DNA from: Paenibacillus eucommiae | GTDB taxonomy: Bacteria > Bacillota > Bacilli > Paenibacillales > NBRC-103111 | Assembly: GCF_017874215.1 (NCBI RefSeq) | Contig: NZ_JAGGLB010000048.1 | Span: forward strand, 1-62,105 | Reading direction: 5' to 3' | DNA: 62,105 nt | Shown: one piece after another, positions 28,016 through 36,427 of the stretch | How positions within the stretch are numbered: position 1 is the stretch's first letter | Layout: each line of letters starts with the position of its first letter | Notes under the pieces: model-generated | The model's input: only the letters and a program-made list of their open reading frames with translations | Told to the model about the DNA's origin: nothing | Databases searched by the model: none | Made by a program: the position numbers and the translations under genes

Positions 28016-28495
28016 GACGCCTTGCGGCGTCCTTAGATGAGCGTGTTCGTGACGTGAGTGCGTTGCGGAGGGAATGGCTGTGGGCTCCAGCCGCTGTTAA
28101 AGATTTGTTCCCTTGAATGGTATACATAAGGAGGTAGGAACAAATCTTTAAAGGCGGACGCTACCGCTCTTCCTCCCACAGCCCTTCCCTCTCTTTAGCT
28201 ACACTTGCACTAATCGCATCAAATCGCATGAACAACAAGCTCAAACGGACAGCCAGCAAGGGTTTTTCTCTGGATTGAAGGAGATTTTCCGGCGGGCCAA
28301 GCCGCTGGGAGTGAAGATCGGCCGCGCCAGCGGGCACAACCGAGAGGATCTACTACTTTAACGATGATTTTCATCGCTAAAAGCACTGGTTACACATCCT
28401 TACTTTAACGATGAAAAACATCGTTAAGTGGCGTACGCTCACTGTGTATTCGGAAATTTCCACTCCAGGCATCACCCAAAAAACTTATACTTACT
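28016..28495. repeat. Composite hairpin repeat, copy C (longest uninterrupted form)
   Basis: Order: GACGCCTTGCGGCGTCC module; hairpin with outer arms GAGGGAATGGCTGTGGG and its complement (one mismatch) and perfect inner arms; CTCAAACGGACAGCCAGCAAGG module; GGCCAAGCCGCTGGG module; short palindromes at about 28357 and 28403; then CACTCCAGGCATCACCC and AAAACTTATACTT. The same order is seen at 52959-53420, which defines the full unit of about 470 bp. Confidence 0.9.
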
Positions 28496-28603
28496 AAATA
28501 AGCTCACAAAATAAAAAGTCCGCGATTTATGCGGACTTTGCTTCCTGGTTATCGTGACAATTTTACCACTTGCGGGCAGTGCGTTGCAAACCAGAGTGTA
28601 ATA

Positions 28604-28990
28604 AACACGCCTTGGTGCGTCTTTTGAGGAGCGTTTCCGAGACTTGAGTGCGTTGCGGAGGAGATGGATGTTGGTTCCAACCGCTGTTAAAGATGTGTTC
28701 GCTTGACTCGCCTAGCCAGCCTTTTTTTGCAGTTAACGATGTTTTTCATCGCTAACGTTGGCATCTACCGTAATTTGAGCTCGATAGCGATGTTTTTCAT
28801 CATTAAAGTAGCCATTTTTTCCTCTTTCAGCTAACTTCCGATACTTTAACGATGTTTTTCATCGCTAAAGGAGATCTCTCGCGAGATTCTGGCTCGATAG
28901 TGATGTTTTTCATCGTTAAAGTAGTAACTACCTCCATAATAAAAAATACATTTCACTTTAAGCTAACTTTTGGACAAGTATCAATGTTTA
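28604..28990. repeat. Half copy D plus array of five short palindromes
   Basis: 28604-28715 is a diverged left half of the composite repeat (outer arm only). It is followed by five short palindromes of the ACGATG-N5-CATCGT type at about 28731, 28782, 28845, 28895 and 28976, spaced 50-80 bases. The central five bases are TTTTT in most. The rest of 27894-29169 has no gene. Confidence 0.8.
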
Positions 28991-29169
28991 ACATCGCCAA
29001 GCGTCGCCAATAGTAGCCAAGAAAGTCCTCGAGCTGCAACAAAGATTCCCAGATAGGTTCGTCGCCATATTCTCTTTTCCGTAACCAGATATGATCCAGA
29101 TATGATTGATACCAATTCTCAATTACATACATAATTATGAGAACATTCGAAGAACATTTTTTTCCGGAG

Positions 29170-29592
29170 TTAGTCTGCTAACAGCTCTTTAAGAGCCTTC
29201 TCATATTTGGCTATTCTCTCCATATCTTTGGCCGTAGTATTCATAATCCGGGTCAAATCCATGTTGTCCTGAATATCTGCGATTTTTACTTGGCGGGCAA
29301 TCGGATTGCGCTTAGCTCTTAGAACAAAGTCGAAGTAATCTTCGTCGGCGTTCCGGCTCAGTGCAACCACAGCATCAACCACTTCAGCTGTAAAGCCTTC
29401 CAGCACCAATTGTTCTGCACTTACATTCGTATCCTCAAGTACATCATGAAGAACCGCAGCCATGCGTGCTTCTGGAGAAGCAACCCGCTGCATAACTCGA
29501 AGAGGGTGCAGGATGTAAGGATTCCCGCCTTTATCGATTTGCCCTTCATGTGCACGGGTGGCGAGAATAATGGCTTTCTCCAATGAACTCAT
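29170..29592 (-). CDS. HD-domain small alarmone hydrolase (MESH1-like)
   Basis: A 140-residue single-domain HD protein of the RelA/SpoT hydrolase type. Motifs: HEGQIDKGGNPYILHPLRV (residues 15-33), AAVLHDVLEDT with the HD pair near residue 48, and KIADIQDNMDLTRI near 102. Such proteins remove the 3'-pyrophosphate of (p)ppGpp with Mn2+. It follows a small alarmone synthetase by 35 bases on the same strand, so one mRNA probably makes both an alarmone-forming and an alarmone-removing enzyme. A nucleoside-phosphate hydrolase activity cannot be excluded. Confidence 0.85.
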   Translation of the reverse strand: MSSLEKAIILATRAHEGQIDKGGNPYILHPLRVMQRVASPEARMAAVLHDVLEDTNVSAEQLVLEGFTAEVVDAVVALSRNADEDYFDFVLRAKRNPIARQVKIADIQDNMDLTRIMNTTAKDMERIAKYEKALKELLAD

Positions 29593-29627
29593 CCTAGTCT
29601 CTCCCCCTTTTCCCCTGAAACCGCTCC

Positions 29628-30422
29628 TTATGGAGCGGGCGGCAACTCTACTTTCACTTCACCCTCTACATCTACTTTTACAGACCCAGTATCGATCAGC
29701 GCCAACAAAGCCGCCGGTAAAGAGAACTGCTGATCATTAATAATGATCCGTTTCAATTCCTCTTCAGCATCTTCCATTTGTTCTTCTTTGATTTCTTCTA
29801 TTTCCCTGTGCAGACGTTCCATCTGTTGATCCAACAGAGATGCCGAATCTGCCGCTTCTTTCAATTCCTGCAGCAGCCGCGGAGGCACAGCCTGATTGTA
29901 TTTATAGAAAATCTTATGCTCCAGACTCGCCCAAAAATCCATAGCTATCGTTCTGATTTGCACTTCAATACATACAAGCTCCTGTCGATCGGACATAAAA
30001 ATAGGTATTTCGATCAACATATGAAGGCTTTGATAGCCGTTGGGCTTAGGGGTTTTAATGTAATCTTTCACTTCAAGGATTTTCAGGTCATGCTGATTTC
30101 TCAGCATCTCACTAATCCGGTATATGTCAGAAATGAAGGAACAAGTAATACGCAACCCTGCAATATCTTTAATATTGTTTTTAATGCTGGAGAAGGAAAT
30201 GTCAAAGCCCTTTCTGTAGAGCTTTTTGATAATACTTTCAGGTGATTTCAACCGGGATTTCGTATTTTCAATAGGATTATAATCATGCAGAAAATGAAAC
30301 TCCTCTTGTAATATTTCGATTTTGGTTTCCATCGCATCCAAAGCAAACTTGTATACCATCATAAAGCGGGTAATTTCATTCTTAAACTTTTTGAATTGAT
30401 CGACTTGCAGCGGATTCATCAT
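29628..30422 (-). CDS. Small alarmone synthetase, RelA/SpoT synthetase-domain protein
   Basis: The start is ATG 30422 (or 30419), after a GGACGGGATGAA stretch; the longer frame has no site. The 264-residue product resembles B. subtilis SasB/YjbM: YNPIENTKSRLKSPESI, DIAGLRITCSF (metal-binding aspartate), TPKPNGYQSLHML, EVQIRTIAMDFWASLEHK. It then has an acidic helical segment and a tail of about 40 residues that SasB lacks. It makes (p)ppGpp from ATP and GDP/GTP. It is paired with an HD hydrolase directly downstream. Toxic synthetase with antidote hydrolase, or balanced alarmone control, are both possible. Confidence 0.9.
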   Translation of the reverse strand: MMNPLQVDQFKKFKNEITRFMMVYKFALDAMETKIEILQEEFHFLHDYNPIENTKSRLKSPESIIKKLYRKGFDISFSSIKNNIKDIAGLRITCSFISDIYRISEMLRNQHDLKILEVKDYIKTPKPNGYQSLHMLIEIPIFMSDRQELVCIEVQIRTIAMDFWASLEHKIFYKYNQAVPPRLLQELKEAADSASLLDQQMERLHREIEEIKEEQMEDAEEELKRIIINDQQFSLPAALLALIDTGSVKVDVEGEVKVELPPAP

Positions 30423-30587
30423 TTCATCCCGTCCTGACCTCTTACATTTTTTATTGTTGCAAATTGTAGTAATAAGCAAAGCTTAATATAAACCTTAGTG
30501 GAAAATCAAATTCAATTCAACCGATTATACAATTGGACAGCAAAAAGGTTAAAAAAGTTGAATAAAGCTGTCACAATCTACAACTAA

Positions 30588-30947
30588 GAAAAAGCCTTGC
30601 GACGTCCTTTGATGTGCGTGTTCGTGAATTTGGTACATTGCGGAGGGAATAGCTGTGGGCTCCAGCCGCTGTTAAAGATTTGTTACATTGAATGGATGGA
30701 TGCAGAGGTGGGAACAAATCTTTAAAGGCGGACGCTTCCGCTCTTCCACCCACAGCCATTCCCTCTCATTAGCTACATTCGCACGAATCGCACGAACACC
30801 ACGCTCAAACGGACTGCCAGCAAGGGTTTTTCTCTGGATCGGAGGGGATTTCCCAGCGGCTTGGCCAGCTGGCCAAGCCGCTGGGACTGAAGAACGGTCC
30901 CGCCAGCGCTCACAACCGAGAGGATCTGCTACTTTAACTATGAAAAT
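30588..30947. repeat. Composite hairpin repeat, copy E, interrupted by a MITE
   Basis: Left module from 30591, outer arms GAGGGAATAGCTGTGGG and its complement (one mismatch), inner arms intact. The module GGCCAAGCCGCTGGG has become a perfect 34-base palindrome (30852-30885) by inverted duplication. The short palindrome at the end is split at its central AAAAT by the insertion at 30948-31353 and resumes at 31354 (AAAATCATCGTTAAA). Confidence 0.9.
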
Positions 30948-31353
30948 GAGGCTGTCGATTAACTCGGCATAACTCAAACTCCCACTGAAATCGATCAAAA
31001 CTCGCCTCTCAGCAGCCTTGGACTGTACCCAAAGTAAAGGCTGCAAAAGTGCAGGATTTTTCACCTCAAATCGGGTATTGGCCGAGAATTGCTGCAAAAG
31101 TGCAGGAAAATAGTCACTTGGAGCGCTCAAACGGACAAGAGACGCCTAAAATCCTGCAGATTCGCAGCAATTTCCTTTTAGGGGTGCATTCGGGTCCATA
31201 AATGATGTGATTATGCATCTTTTTGTCCGCCATGGTTGGTTCTTATTGGCATGTAGGCTATAGGTAGGGAAAAAGAGTAGTGGAAATAAACATGTATATT
31301 AATCAAGAAGGCTTGGCACGTCTATTTTTTGTTCACAGTTAATCGACAGCCAC
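30948..31353. mobile_element. 406-bp MITE-like insertion with 17-bp ends and AAAAT target duplication
   Basis: Left end GAGGCTGTCGATTAACT and right end AGTTAATCGACAGCCAC are inverted repeats with 16 of 17 matches. AAAAT stands directly outside both ends (30943-30947 and 31354-31358). Removing the element and one AAAAT restores the short palindrome. No transposase frame is visible. The interior holds two GCTGCAAAAGTGCAGGA copies (about 31029 and 31089) and a GGATTTTAGG-like segment, so it is itself repetitive. Family not assigned. Confidence 0.85.
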
Positions 31354-31492
31354 AAAATCATCGTTAAATGAAGCACACGCTCGTTTTCGACGGAGGGCGG
31401 ACTGCTTCGGGGTATGCTCTTCTACCTTATATGCTTTATCACTGTAAAGCACTTAAACATTCTTATCTTGTAAGCATTTAAGCATTTAAGCA

Positions 31493-31655
31493 AAACGCCA
31501 TGCGGCGTCCTTTGATGAGCGTGTTCGTGACGTTGCTGCATGGAGGGAGGGAATGGCTGTGGCTCCAGCCGCTGTTAACAAAGTGCTCCCTATCATAAAA
31601 ATTGCGCAGCAAAAAGGAGGAGACTTTAGACCTCCCCCGAAAACTTATACTTATT
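31493..31655. repeat. Composite hairpin repeat, broken copy F
   Basis: Left module GCGGCGTCCTTTGATGAGCG and left hairpin arms (GGGAATGGCTGTGG, CTCCAGCCGCTGTTAA), then an abrupt change; GAAAACTTATACTT, the usual right end of the unit, follows at about 31638. The inner part is deleted. With copy E and the MITE this leaves no gene in 30423-31693. Confidence 0.75.
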
Positions 31656-31693
31656 TTCAACAAAATATCCTATGCCTGCGGCCTTTGTTTTGC

Positions 31694-33055
31694 CTATACT
31701 TGTGCACCAGGATGACTCCGGGGCAAGCCTGCTTGGTGAGCAAAAAGCTTCTCCCGGTAAGTGCCCTCACGGTATTCAGATTGTACGAGTCCTCTGCGCT
31801 GCAGCACGGGTATGACTTGATGGACAAAGTCGGTCACACTTTCAGAACGGGTAATGTAACCAAGATTAAACCCGTCCGCTCCCGTTTGCTGTATAAACGA
31901 CTCCATATGATCAGCGATTCGCCCGGGTGAGCCGACAATTACATTGCCAAGGCCGCCGAAGGCGTATAGTCGGGCTAACTCCTCCATGGTCCACTGTTTA
32001 TCCTGCTGGGCACGACGCAAATAGTCAGTAATATAGCCATTTCCACCCGATTTTCCGGCAATAAGCTCGTACAATCTCTCAGGCGTGTAGCCATATAAAT
32101 CGATTCCAGTCCATGAGGACAGCAGTGCTAATGTACCTTCCGTGCTCAGATGCTGTAAATAACGGTCAATTTTTTGCTGAGCCTCTTCATCAGTAGCACC
32201 TACTACAGGTACAATTCTTGGGAAAAAGAGAATATCGCCTGCTTCCCGGCCATATTTTTCTGCCTTAGCCCGCACATCACGGATCAGATAACGGGTTTCT
32301 TCCACGGTAACAGCGTTAAGAAAATTACACTCGGCATGCTTGGCCGCGAATTCCCTGCCCCGATGTGAAGATCCGGCCTGGAACAAGACCGGCGTTCGCT
32401 GCGGCGAAGGCTCACACAAATGAATGCCTGGCACCTGAAAATAAGTACCTTTATGAGCAATATCGTGAACCTTGGCCGGATTCGTATACATCCGGTTCGG
32501 GATATCCCGGACTACGGCTCCGTCTTCCCAGCTTTTCTCCCACAGCTTGTAGCAAACCTCAAGAAACTCATCGCCGCGATCATACCTGCTGTCATGCTCT
32601 ATTTGCTGGTCATAGCCAAAGTTTCTTGCGGCACTGTCCAAATTGGAGGTCACGATATTCCAGCCGATTCTCCCTTTCGTGAGATGATCGAGCGTGGACA
32701 TTTTCCTCGCCAGCGCATAAGGGTGATCGTATGTCAGCGAGCAAGTAACCGCGAGGCCTAGATGACGGGTCACCGAGGCCATAGCAGGGATTAAATACGT
32801 TGGATCGTGGATCGGCATACTGATCCCTTCGAGAATAGCAGTATCCCTGCCCCCTTTATAAGTATCAAAGGTGCCCAACGCATCCCCAAGAAAGATCCCG
32901 TCGAACTTAGCTTGCTCCAACAGCACCGCCAGCTCCATCCAATAGCTTAAATCGCCATGCCGGTGCGCTTCGCTTTCCGGATATGTCCAGAGTCCCGGGT
33001 TGTCGAGGATCGGGCAGTTTTTTTCCACAAAATTGAGCTTTATCCGCTTGGTCAT
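31694..33055 (-). CDS. FMN-dependent monooxygenase, NtaA/SnaA/DszA family (3)
   Basis: A 453-residue paralogue. The start is placed at ATG 33055 (MTKRIKLNFVE) with AGGTGAG upstream; a GTG at 33064 overlapping the previous stop is the alternative. Family segments: AKFDGIFLGDALGTFD, TCSLTYDHPYALARKMSTLDH, GRIGWNIVTSNLDS, QRTPVLFQAGSSHRGREF, AAKHAECNFLN. The N-terminal KNCPILDNPGLW replaces the commoner EMANPVQD form. Last gene of the operon metY-like, permease, SBP, monooxygenase 4, this gene. Needs an external FMN reductase. Confidence 0.92.
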   Translation of the reverse strand: MTKRIKLNFVEKNCPILDNPGLWTYPESEAHRHGDLSYWMELAVLLEQAKFDGIFLGDALGTFDTYKGGRDTAILEGISMPIHDPTYLIPAMASVTRHLGLAVTCSLTYDHPYALARKMSTLDHLTKGRIGWNIVTSNLDSAARNFGYDQQIEHDSRYDRGDEFLEVCYKLWEKSWEDGAVVRDIPNRMYTNPAKVHDIAHKGTYFQVPGIHLCEPSPQRTPVLFQAGSSHRGREFAAKHAECNFLNAVTVEETRYLIRDVRAKAEKYGREAGDILFFPRIVPVVGATDEEAQQKIDRYLQHLSTEGTLALLSSWTGIDLYGYTPERLYELIAGKSGGNGYITDYLRRAQQDKQWTMEELARLYAFGGLGNVIVGSPGRIADHMESFIQQTGADGFNLGYITRSESVTDFVHQVIPVLQRRGLVQSEYREGTYREKLFAHQAGLPRSHPGAQV

Positions 33056-33060
33056 CAGGC

Positions 33061-34428
33061 TCACCTATACGCATAGGAAAAAGCTTTTCCGGGATGCCCT
33101 TCCGGTATATAGCCAGAGCTGCCTTTGCCAAACAGCTTTTGACGGAAGGTACCTTCCTCGTACTCGGTTTGTACTCGGCCGCGGCGCTGAAGCTCTGGAA
33201 CGACCATGTCGACAAAATCCCGAATGCTGCCCGGGCGGGTGATATAAGAAATGCTGAAGCCATCTACACCGGTTTCATCGGCAAACTGTTCCAATTGATC
33301 AGCGATCTGCTCAGGAGCGCCGACCAAGAGCGTTGTAGCCCCATACGTATAAAGATTCGCTAATTCGTCTGCTGTCCATTTTTTGTCCGGATTATTGTTC
33401 AGGAACTCGACGATCGATCGGCTGTCACCACTTTTGACGAATTCGAGCAGCTTATCGGGACCGTACTTGGAGAAATCGATCCCCGACCAGCCTGCCAGCA
33501 TCGTAAGCAGTCCTTCCGAGCTGGAATACTGCAAGCCATCCTGGTATTTCCGCTTGGCTTCTGCTTCCGTGGCTCCGACGATTACTGTGATCTTGGGGAG
33601 GAATAGAAAGCTGTCCGGGTCCCTCCCGGCTTTTCTCGCCCGGCTCTGAACATCCAGCACCACATCTCTGGTCCCCTCAGTCGTCGGGTTATTCAAAAAT
33701 ACACACTCCGCATGACGCGCGGCAAAACTTCTGCCAGCATTGGAGGATCCTGCCTGGAACAATACCGGTGTACGCTGCGCTGACGGTTCGCAAAGATGAA
33801 TACCCGGCACCTTGAAATGCTTGCCATGATGCTCGATCTTGTGAACCTTAGAGGGGTCAGTGTATATGTTCCGCTCAATATCACGAACTACCGCGTCTTG
33901 CTCCCAGCTCGTTTCCCAAAGCTTATAAACTACTTCCATATATTCTTCACAGCGCTCATAACGCTCTTCGCTGCTCATTTGCTCATCCAACCCGAAGTTT
34001 TTCGCCGCTGTAGTGAGAAACGATGTGACAATATTCCAACCCACACGTCCCTTAGTCAAATGATCCAATGTGGAAATTCTTCGTGCCAGTGAATACGGAT
34101 GATCATAGGTCGTCGAGATCGTCACTGTAAATCCAAGATGCTCGGTGACTTGAGACATAATCGGAATCAGATAGGTAGGATCATTGATTGGTGCCTGAAT
34201 GGCATGCTGCAAAGCAGGGGTCACACTATTATGATAAACATCATATTGACCTAGCACATCAGCCAGCAGAACGGAATCAAAGCGTCCGCGTTCCAGCAGT
34301 TGCGCCAGCTCCACCCAATAATCCGCATCCTTGTACCGGTGCCCTTCATCCTCAGGATGCCGCCAAAATCCCGGCGTATCCGTTGGATTAAACATTTCGA
34401 TAGCGTTCAATCTTAATCTTTTTTTCAT
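33061..34428 (-). CDS. FMN-dependent monooxygenase, NtaA/SnaA/DszA family (4)
   Basis: A 455-residue paralogue with ATG start and GAGGAG eight bases upstream. Segments: GRFDSVLLADVLGQYDVYH, TVTISTTYDHPYSLARRISTLDH, GRVGWNIVTSFL, QRTPVLFQAGSSNAGRSF, AARHAECVFLN. Arg replaces the usual Lys in the ARRIST segment, and SAQRTP stands for SPQRTP, so it is more diverged than the other four. It lies 12 bases after the substrate-binding protein gene and is translated with it. Confidence 0.92.
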   Translation of the reverse strand: MKKRLRLNAIEMFNPTDTPGFWRHPEDEGHRYKDADYWVELAQLLERGRFDSVLLADVLGQYDVYHNSVTPALQHAIQAPINDPTYLIPIMSQVTEHLGFTVTISTTYDHPYSLARRISTLDHLTKGRVGWNIVTSFLTTAAKNFGLDEQMSSEERYERCEEYMEVVYKLWETSWEQDAVVRDIERNIYTDPSKVHKIEHHGKHFKVPGIHLCEPSAQRTPVLFQAGSSNAGRSFAARHAECVFLNNPTTEGTRDVVLDVQSRARKAGRDPDSFLFLPKITVIVGATEAEAKRKYQDGLQYSSSEGLLTMLAGWSGIDFSKYGPDKLLEFVKSGDSRSIVEFLNNNPDKKWTADELANLYTYGATTLLVGAPEQIADQLEQFADETGVDGFSISYITRPGSIRDFVDMVVPELQRRGRVQTEYEEGTFRQKLFGKGSSGYIPEGHPGKAFSYAYR

Positions 34429-34440
34429 CGGTTAGCTCCT

Positions 34441-35505
34441 CTACTGCTTCGGCAAAAATTCGGTAGTAAACACTTCGGAAGCATCAACCTTTTTCTTCAA
34501 TACACCTGTATCGGCCAGCTGACCAATTAATTTATTCCAGCGCTCAGCTGTCATGTAGCCAACGCCATGCTCCTTCGCATCGCCGCCATATACGAAATCC
34601 GTCTGTGCTACGGCTTCTATATTCAGACTTTCAACCGTTTGACTTGAATTGGCCGCAACGATGGCCGGATGGATTTCCGGGGCGCTGTCCTTATAGTAAT
34701 TCCAGCCTTTTATTGTTGCTTCGACATAAGCTTTAACCGTTTCCGGGTGCTCCTTAGCAAATTTTTCTGTTGTAAAAATCACGCTCATATATGGTGCATA
34801 ACCTGAGCTTGATACTTGCAAATAGTCAAACTCAACCCCCTGCGCTTTCAAATATTCCGGGGTGTTCGTAATATAGCCTTGAATAACCGAGGATTTATCC
34901 GCAATGAAATTGGCATACTGGCCGGTAAAATTAATTTCCTCGACCTTATCCAGCTTAAATGCGCTTTTTACATACTGCCAATAGGCGGCGAAAAGCAGGG
35001 CTTGAACCTTGCGGCCATTCAAATCTTCGAAGGTTTTGATATTCTCTCCCTTATGAAAAAAGAGCGCGGCCGGGCTATCCTGCAGCAGGGCAGCAACCGC
35101 AATAATCGGAACGCCTTCCTCACGGGCCTGGAGTACTACGTCTCCACCTGTGATGCCAAACTCTGCTTTGCCGGAGGCGACAATTTGCGTCGCTGAAACC
35201 TGCGGTCCACCCGGCTCAAGCGTAACGTCTAACCCAGCATCCTTATAAAAGTTTTTTTGCAAGGCTGCATATAGGCCGCCATGCGTAGGCTGGGGAAACC
35301 AGTCGAGAATTTGTTTCAATTTTACCTGCTCAGTTGGAGCACTAGGTACGGGAGTTTCTGTGGGCTTGACCGTTGCCGCGGCAGCAGAGCTCTTAGGGGT
35401 TGGAGCTGGAGAAGTCGCTGCTTCTTTTTTATTGCCGCAAGCGGACAAGAAGGCCGATAATATAAGGATGATAGATAGGATAGCAAGCACATTTTTTGTT
35501 TTCAT
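34441..35505 (-). CDS. ABC importer substrate-binding lipoprotein, NMT1/THI5-like
   Basis: The start is ATG 35505 (MKTKNVLAILS), nine bases after GGAGGG; the longer frame adds 14 residues without a site. The 354-residue product has a lipoprotein signal with lipobox LSAC near residue 22, a Pro/Ala/Thr linker (about 30-60) and an NMT1/SsuA-type periplasmic domain starting LKQILDWFPQPTHGGLY. Relatives bind formylaminopyrimidine, sulfonates or taurine. The surrounding monooxygenases and the sulfhydrylase favour a sulfur compound. Partner permease is directly upstream; partner ATPase probably the one at 20194. Confidence 0.9.
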   Translation of the reverse strand: MKTKNVLAILSIILILSAFLSACGNKKEAATSPAPTPKSSAAAATVKPTETPVPSAPTEQVKLKQILDWFPQPTHGGLYAALQKNFYKDAGLDVTLEPGGPQVSATQIVASGKAEFGITGGDVVLQAREEGVPIIAVAALLQDSPAALFFHKGENIKTFEDLNGRKVQALLFAAYWQYVKSAFKLDKVEEINFTGQYANFIADKSSVIQGYITNTPEYLKAQGVEFDYLQVSSSGYAPYMSVIFTTEKFAKEHPETVKAYVEATIKGWNYYKDSAPEIHPAIVAANSSQTVESLNIEAVAQTDFVYGGDAKEHGVGYMTAERWNKLIGQLADTGVLKKKVDASEVFTTEFLPKQ

Positions 35506-35569
35506 GTTGTATTTCCCTCCGATGTTCGTTTCATATTCCTTTTTCATATCCCTATTTTATTCTCTGTTT

Positions 35570-36382
35570 TTAATACTCTTGTTTCATTTCCGATTCGTGC
35601 CAGGAGCTAAGCAATAGCTTCGATAAAGCATTAATAAGCAGAAAGAAAGCAATGCCTAGCGCTGATGCTGCCAGCCCGCAAGCAAATAAATAAGGGATCT
35701 GCAGCCGCAAAGCGGCATTGGTGATTGAAAATCCAAGCCCTCCTTTTCCTCCACCGATTCCGGCGATATATTCACCTACGATAGCTCCGATGACGGCCAG
35801 TGTGCAGGATATTTTCAATCCGGCTACGACATACGGCAGTGCCGCCGGAATCCGTAGTCTCCACATCGTTTGCCAGCGTGACGCGGAATACAGCTGAAAT
35901 AAATTTTTTAAGTTTTGCTCTGTCGAATTTAACCCGATAAGTGAATTGGACAGCATCGGGAAAAATCCGATCAAGAATGTAATCGCAACAATGGCATTCA
36001 AGCCCGAGCCGAGCCAAATCACGATAATCGGAGCGATCGCTACGATCGGAATCGTTTGGAGGATGACCGCATAGGGGTAGATGCCTCTTTCTATCGTTTT
36101 GGAAGCAGCCAGGAGAATGGCTCCGGATACACCGAGGACGACACTGAGCACAAATCCGAGAATGGACTCCATAGCTGTCGTCATTACAGCACTTAAGAGC
36201 AGGCTCCTGTTTTCAACCGCCGCTTTCATGATGTCGGTCGGCTTCGGCAGCAAATACGGGGGAAGGTTCAATAGGCTGACACCAAATTGCCAAATGCCAA
36301 CAAACACGACAAAAGCAATCAACGGGGGAAGAACTCCCGTCCGCAGACGGGAGCGTAGAGCTTGCTTGCTGGCCACCTTCAT
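35570..36382 (-). CDS. ABC importer permease, SsuC/TauC/ThiX type
   Basis: A 270-residue permease with about six membrane segments and the cytosolic EAA loop (YSASRWQTMWRLRIPAALPY, residues 165-184). N-terminal PPYLLPKPTDI is typical of the nitrate/sulfonate/taurine family. It lies between the metY-like gene (45-base gap) and the binding protein gene (64-base gap). No ATPase gene adjoins it, which is unusual for this family and links it to the ATPase at 20194. Confidence 0.92.
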   Translation of the reverse strand: MKVASKQALRSRLRTGVLPPLIAFVVFVGIWQFGVSLLNLPPYLLPKPTDIMKAAVENRSLLLSAVMTTAMESILGFVLSVVLGVSGAILLAASKTIERGIYPYAVILQTIPIVAIAPIIVIWLGSGLNAIVAITFLIGFFPMLSNSLIGLNSTEQNLKNLFQLYSASRWQTMWRLRIPAALPYVVAGLKISCTLAVIGAIVGEYIAGIGGGKGGLGFSITNAALRLQIPYLFACGLAASALGIAFFLLINALSKLLLSSWHESEMKQEY

Positions 36383-36427
36383 ACCTCCTCTTGTTGTATA
36401 ATCTTGCTGATTGATTACCTGATCACC

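Noticed and set aside
28728..28990. CRISPR array
   Set aside because: The repeated units are palindromes with variable arms and spacers of unequal length, and there are no cas genes in the window.
30672..31130. A 152-codon minus-strand open frame as a gene
   Set aside because: It spans the composite repeat and the left part of the MITE, has no ribosome site and matches the insertion boundaries, so it is a chance frame.
34441..35505. ThiY (thiamine precursor binding protein)
   Set aside because: The NMT1/THI5 fold would allow it, but there is no THI-box riboswitch and the neighbours are sulfur-type enzymes.
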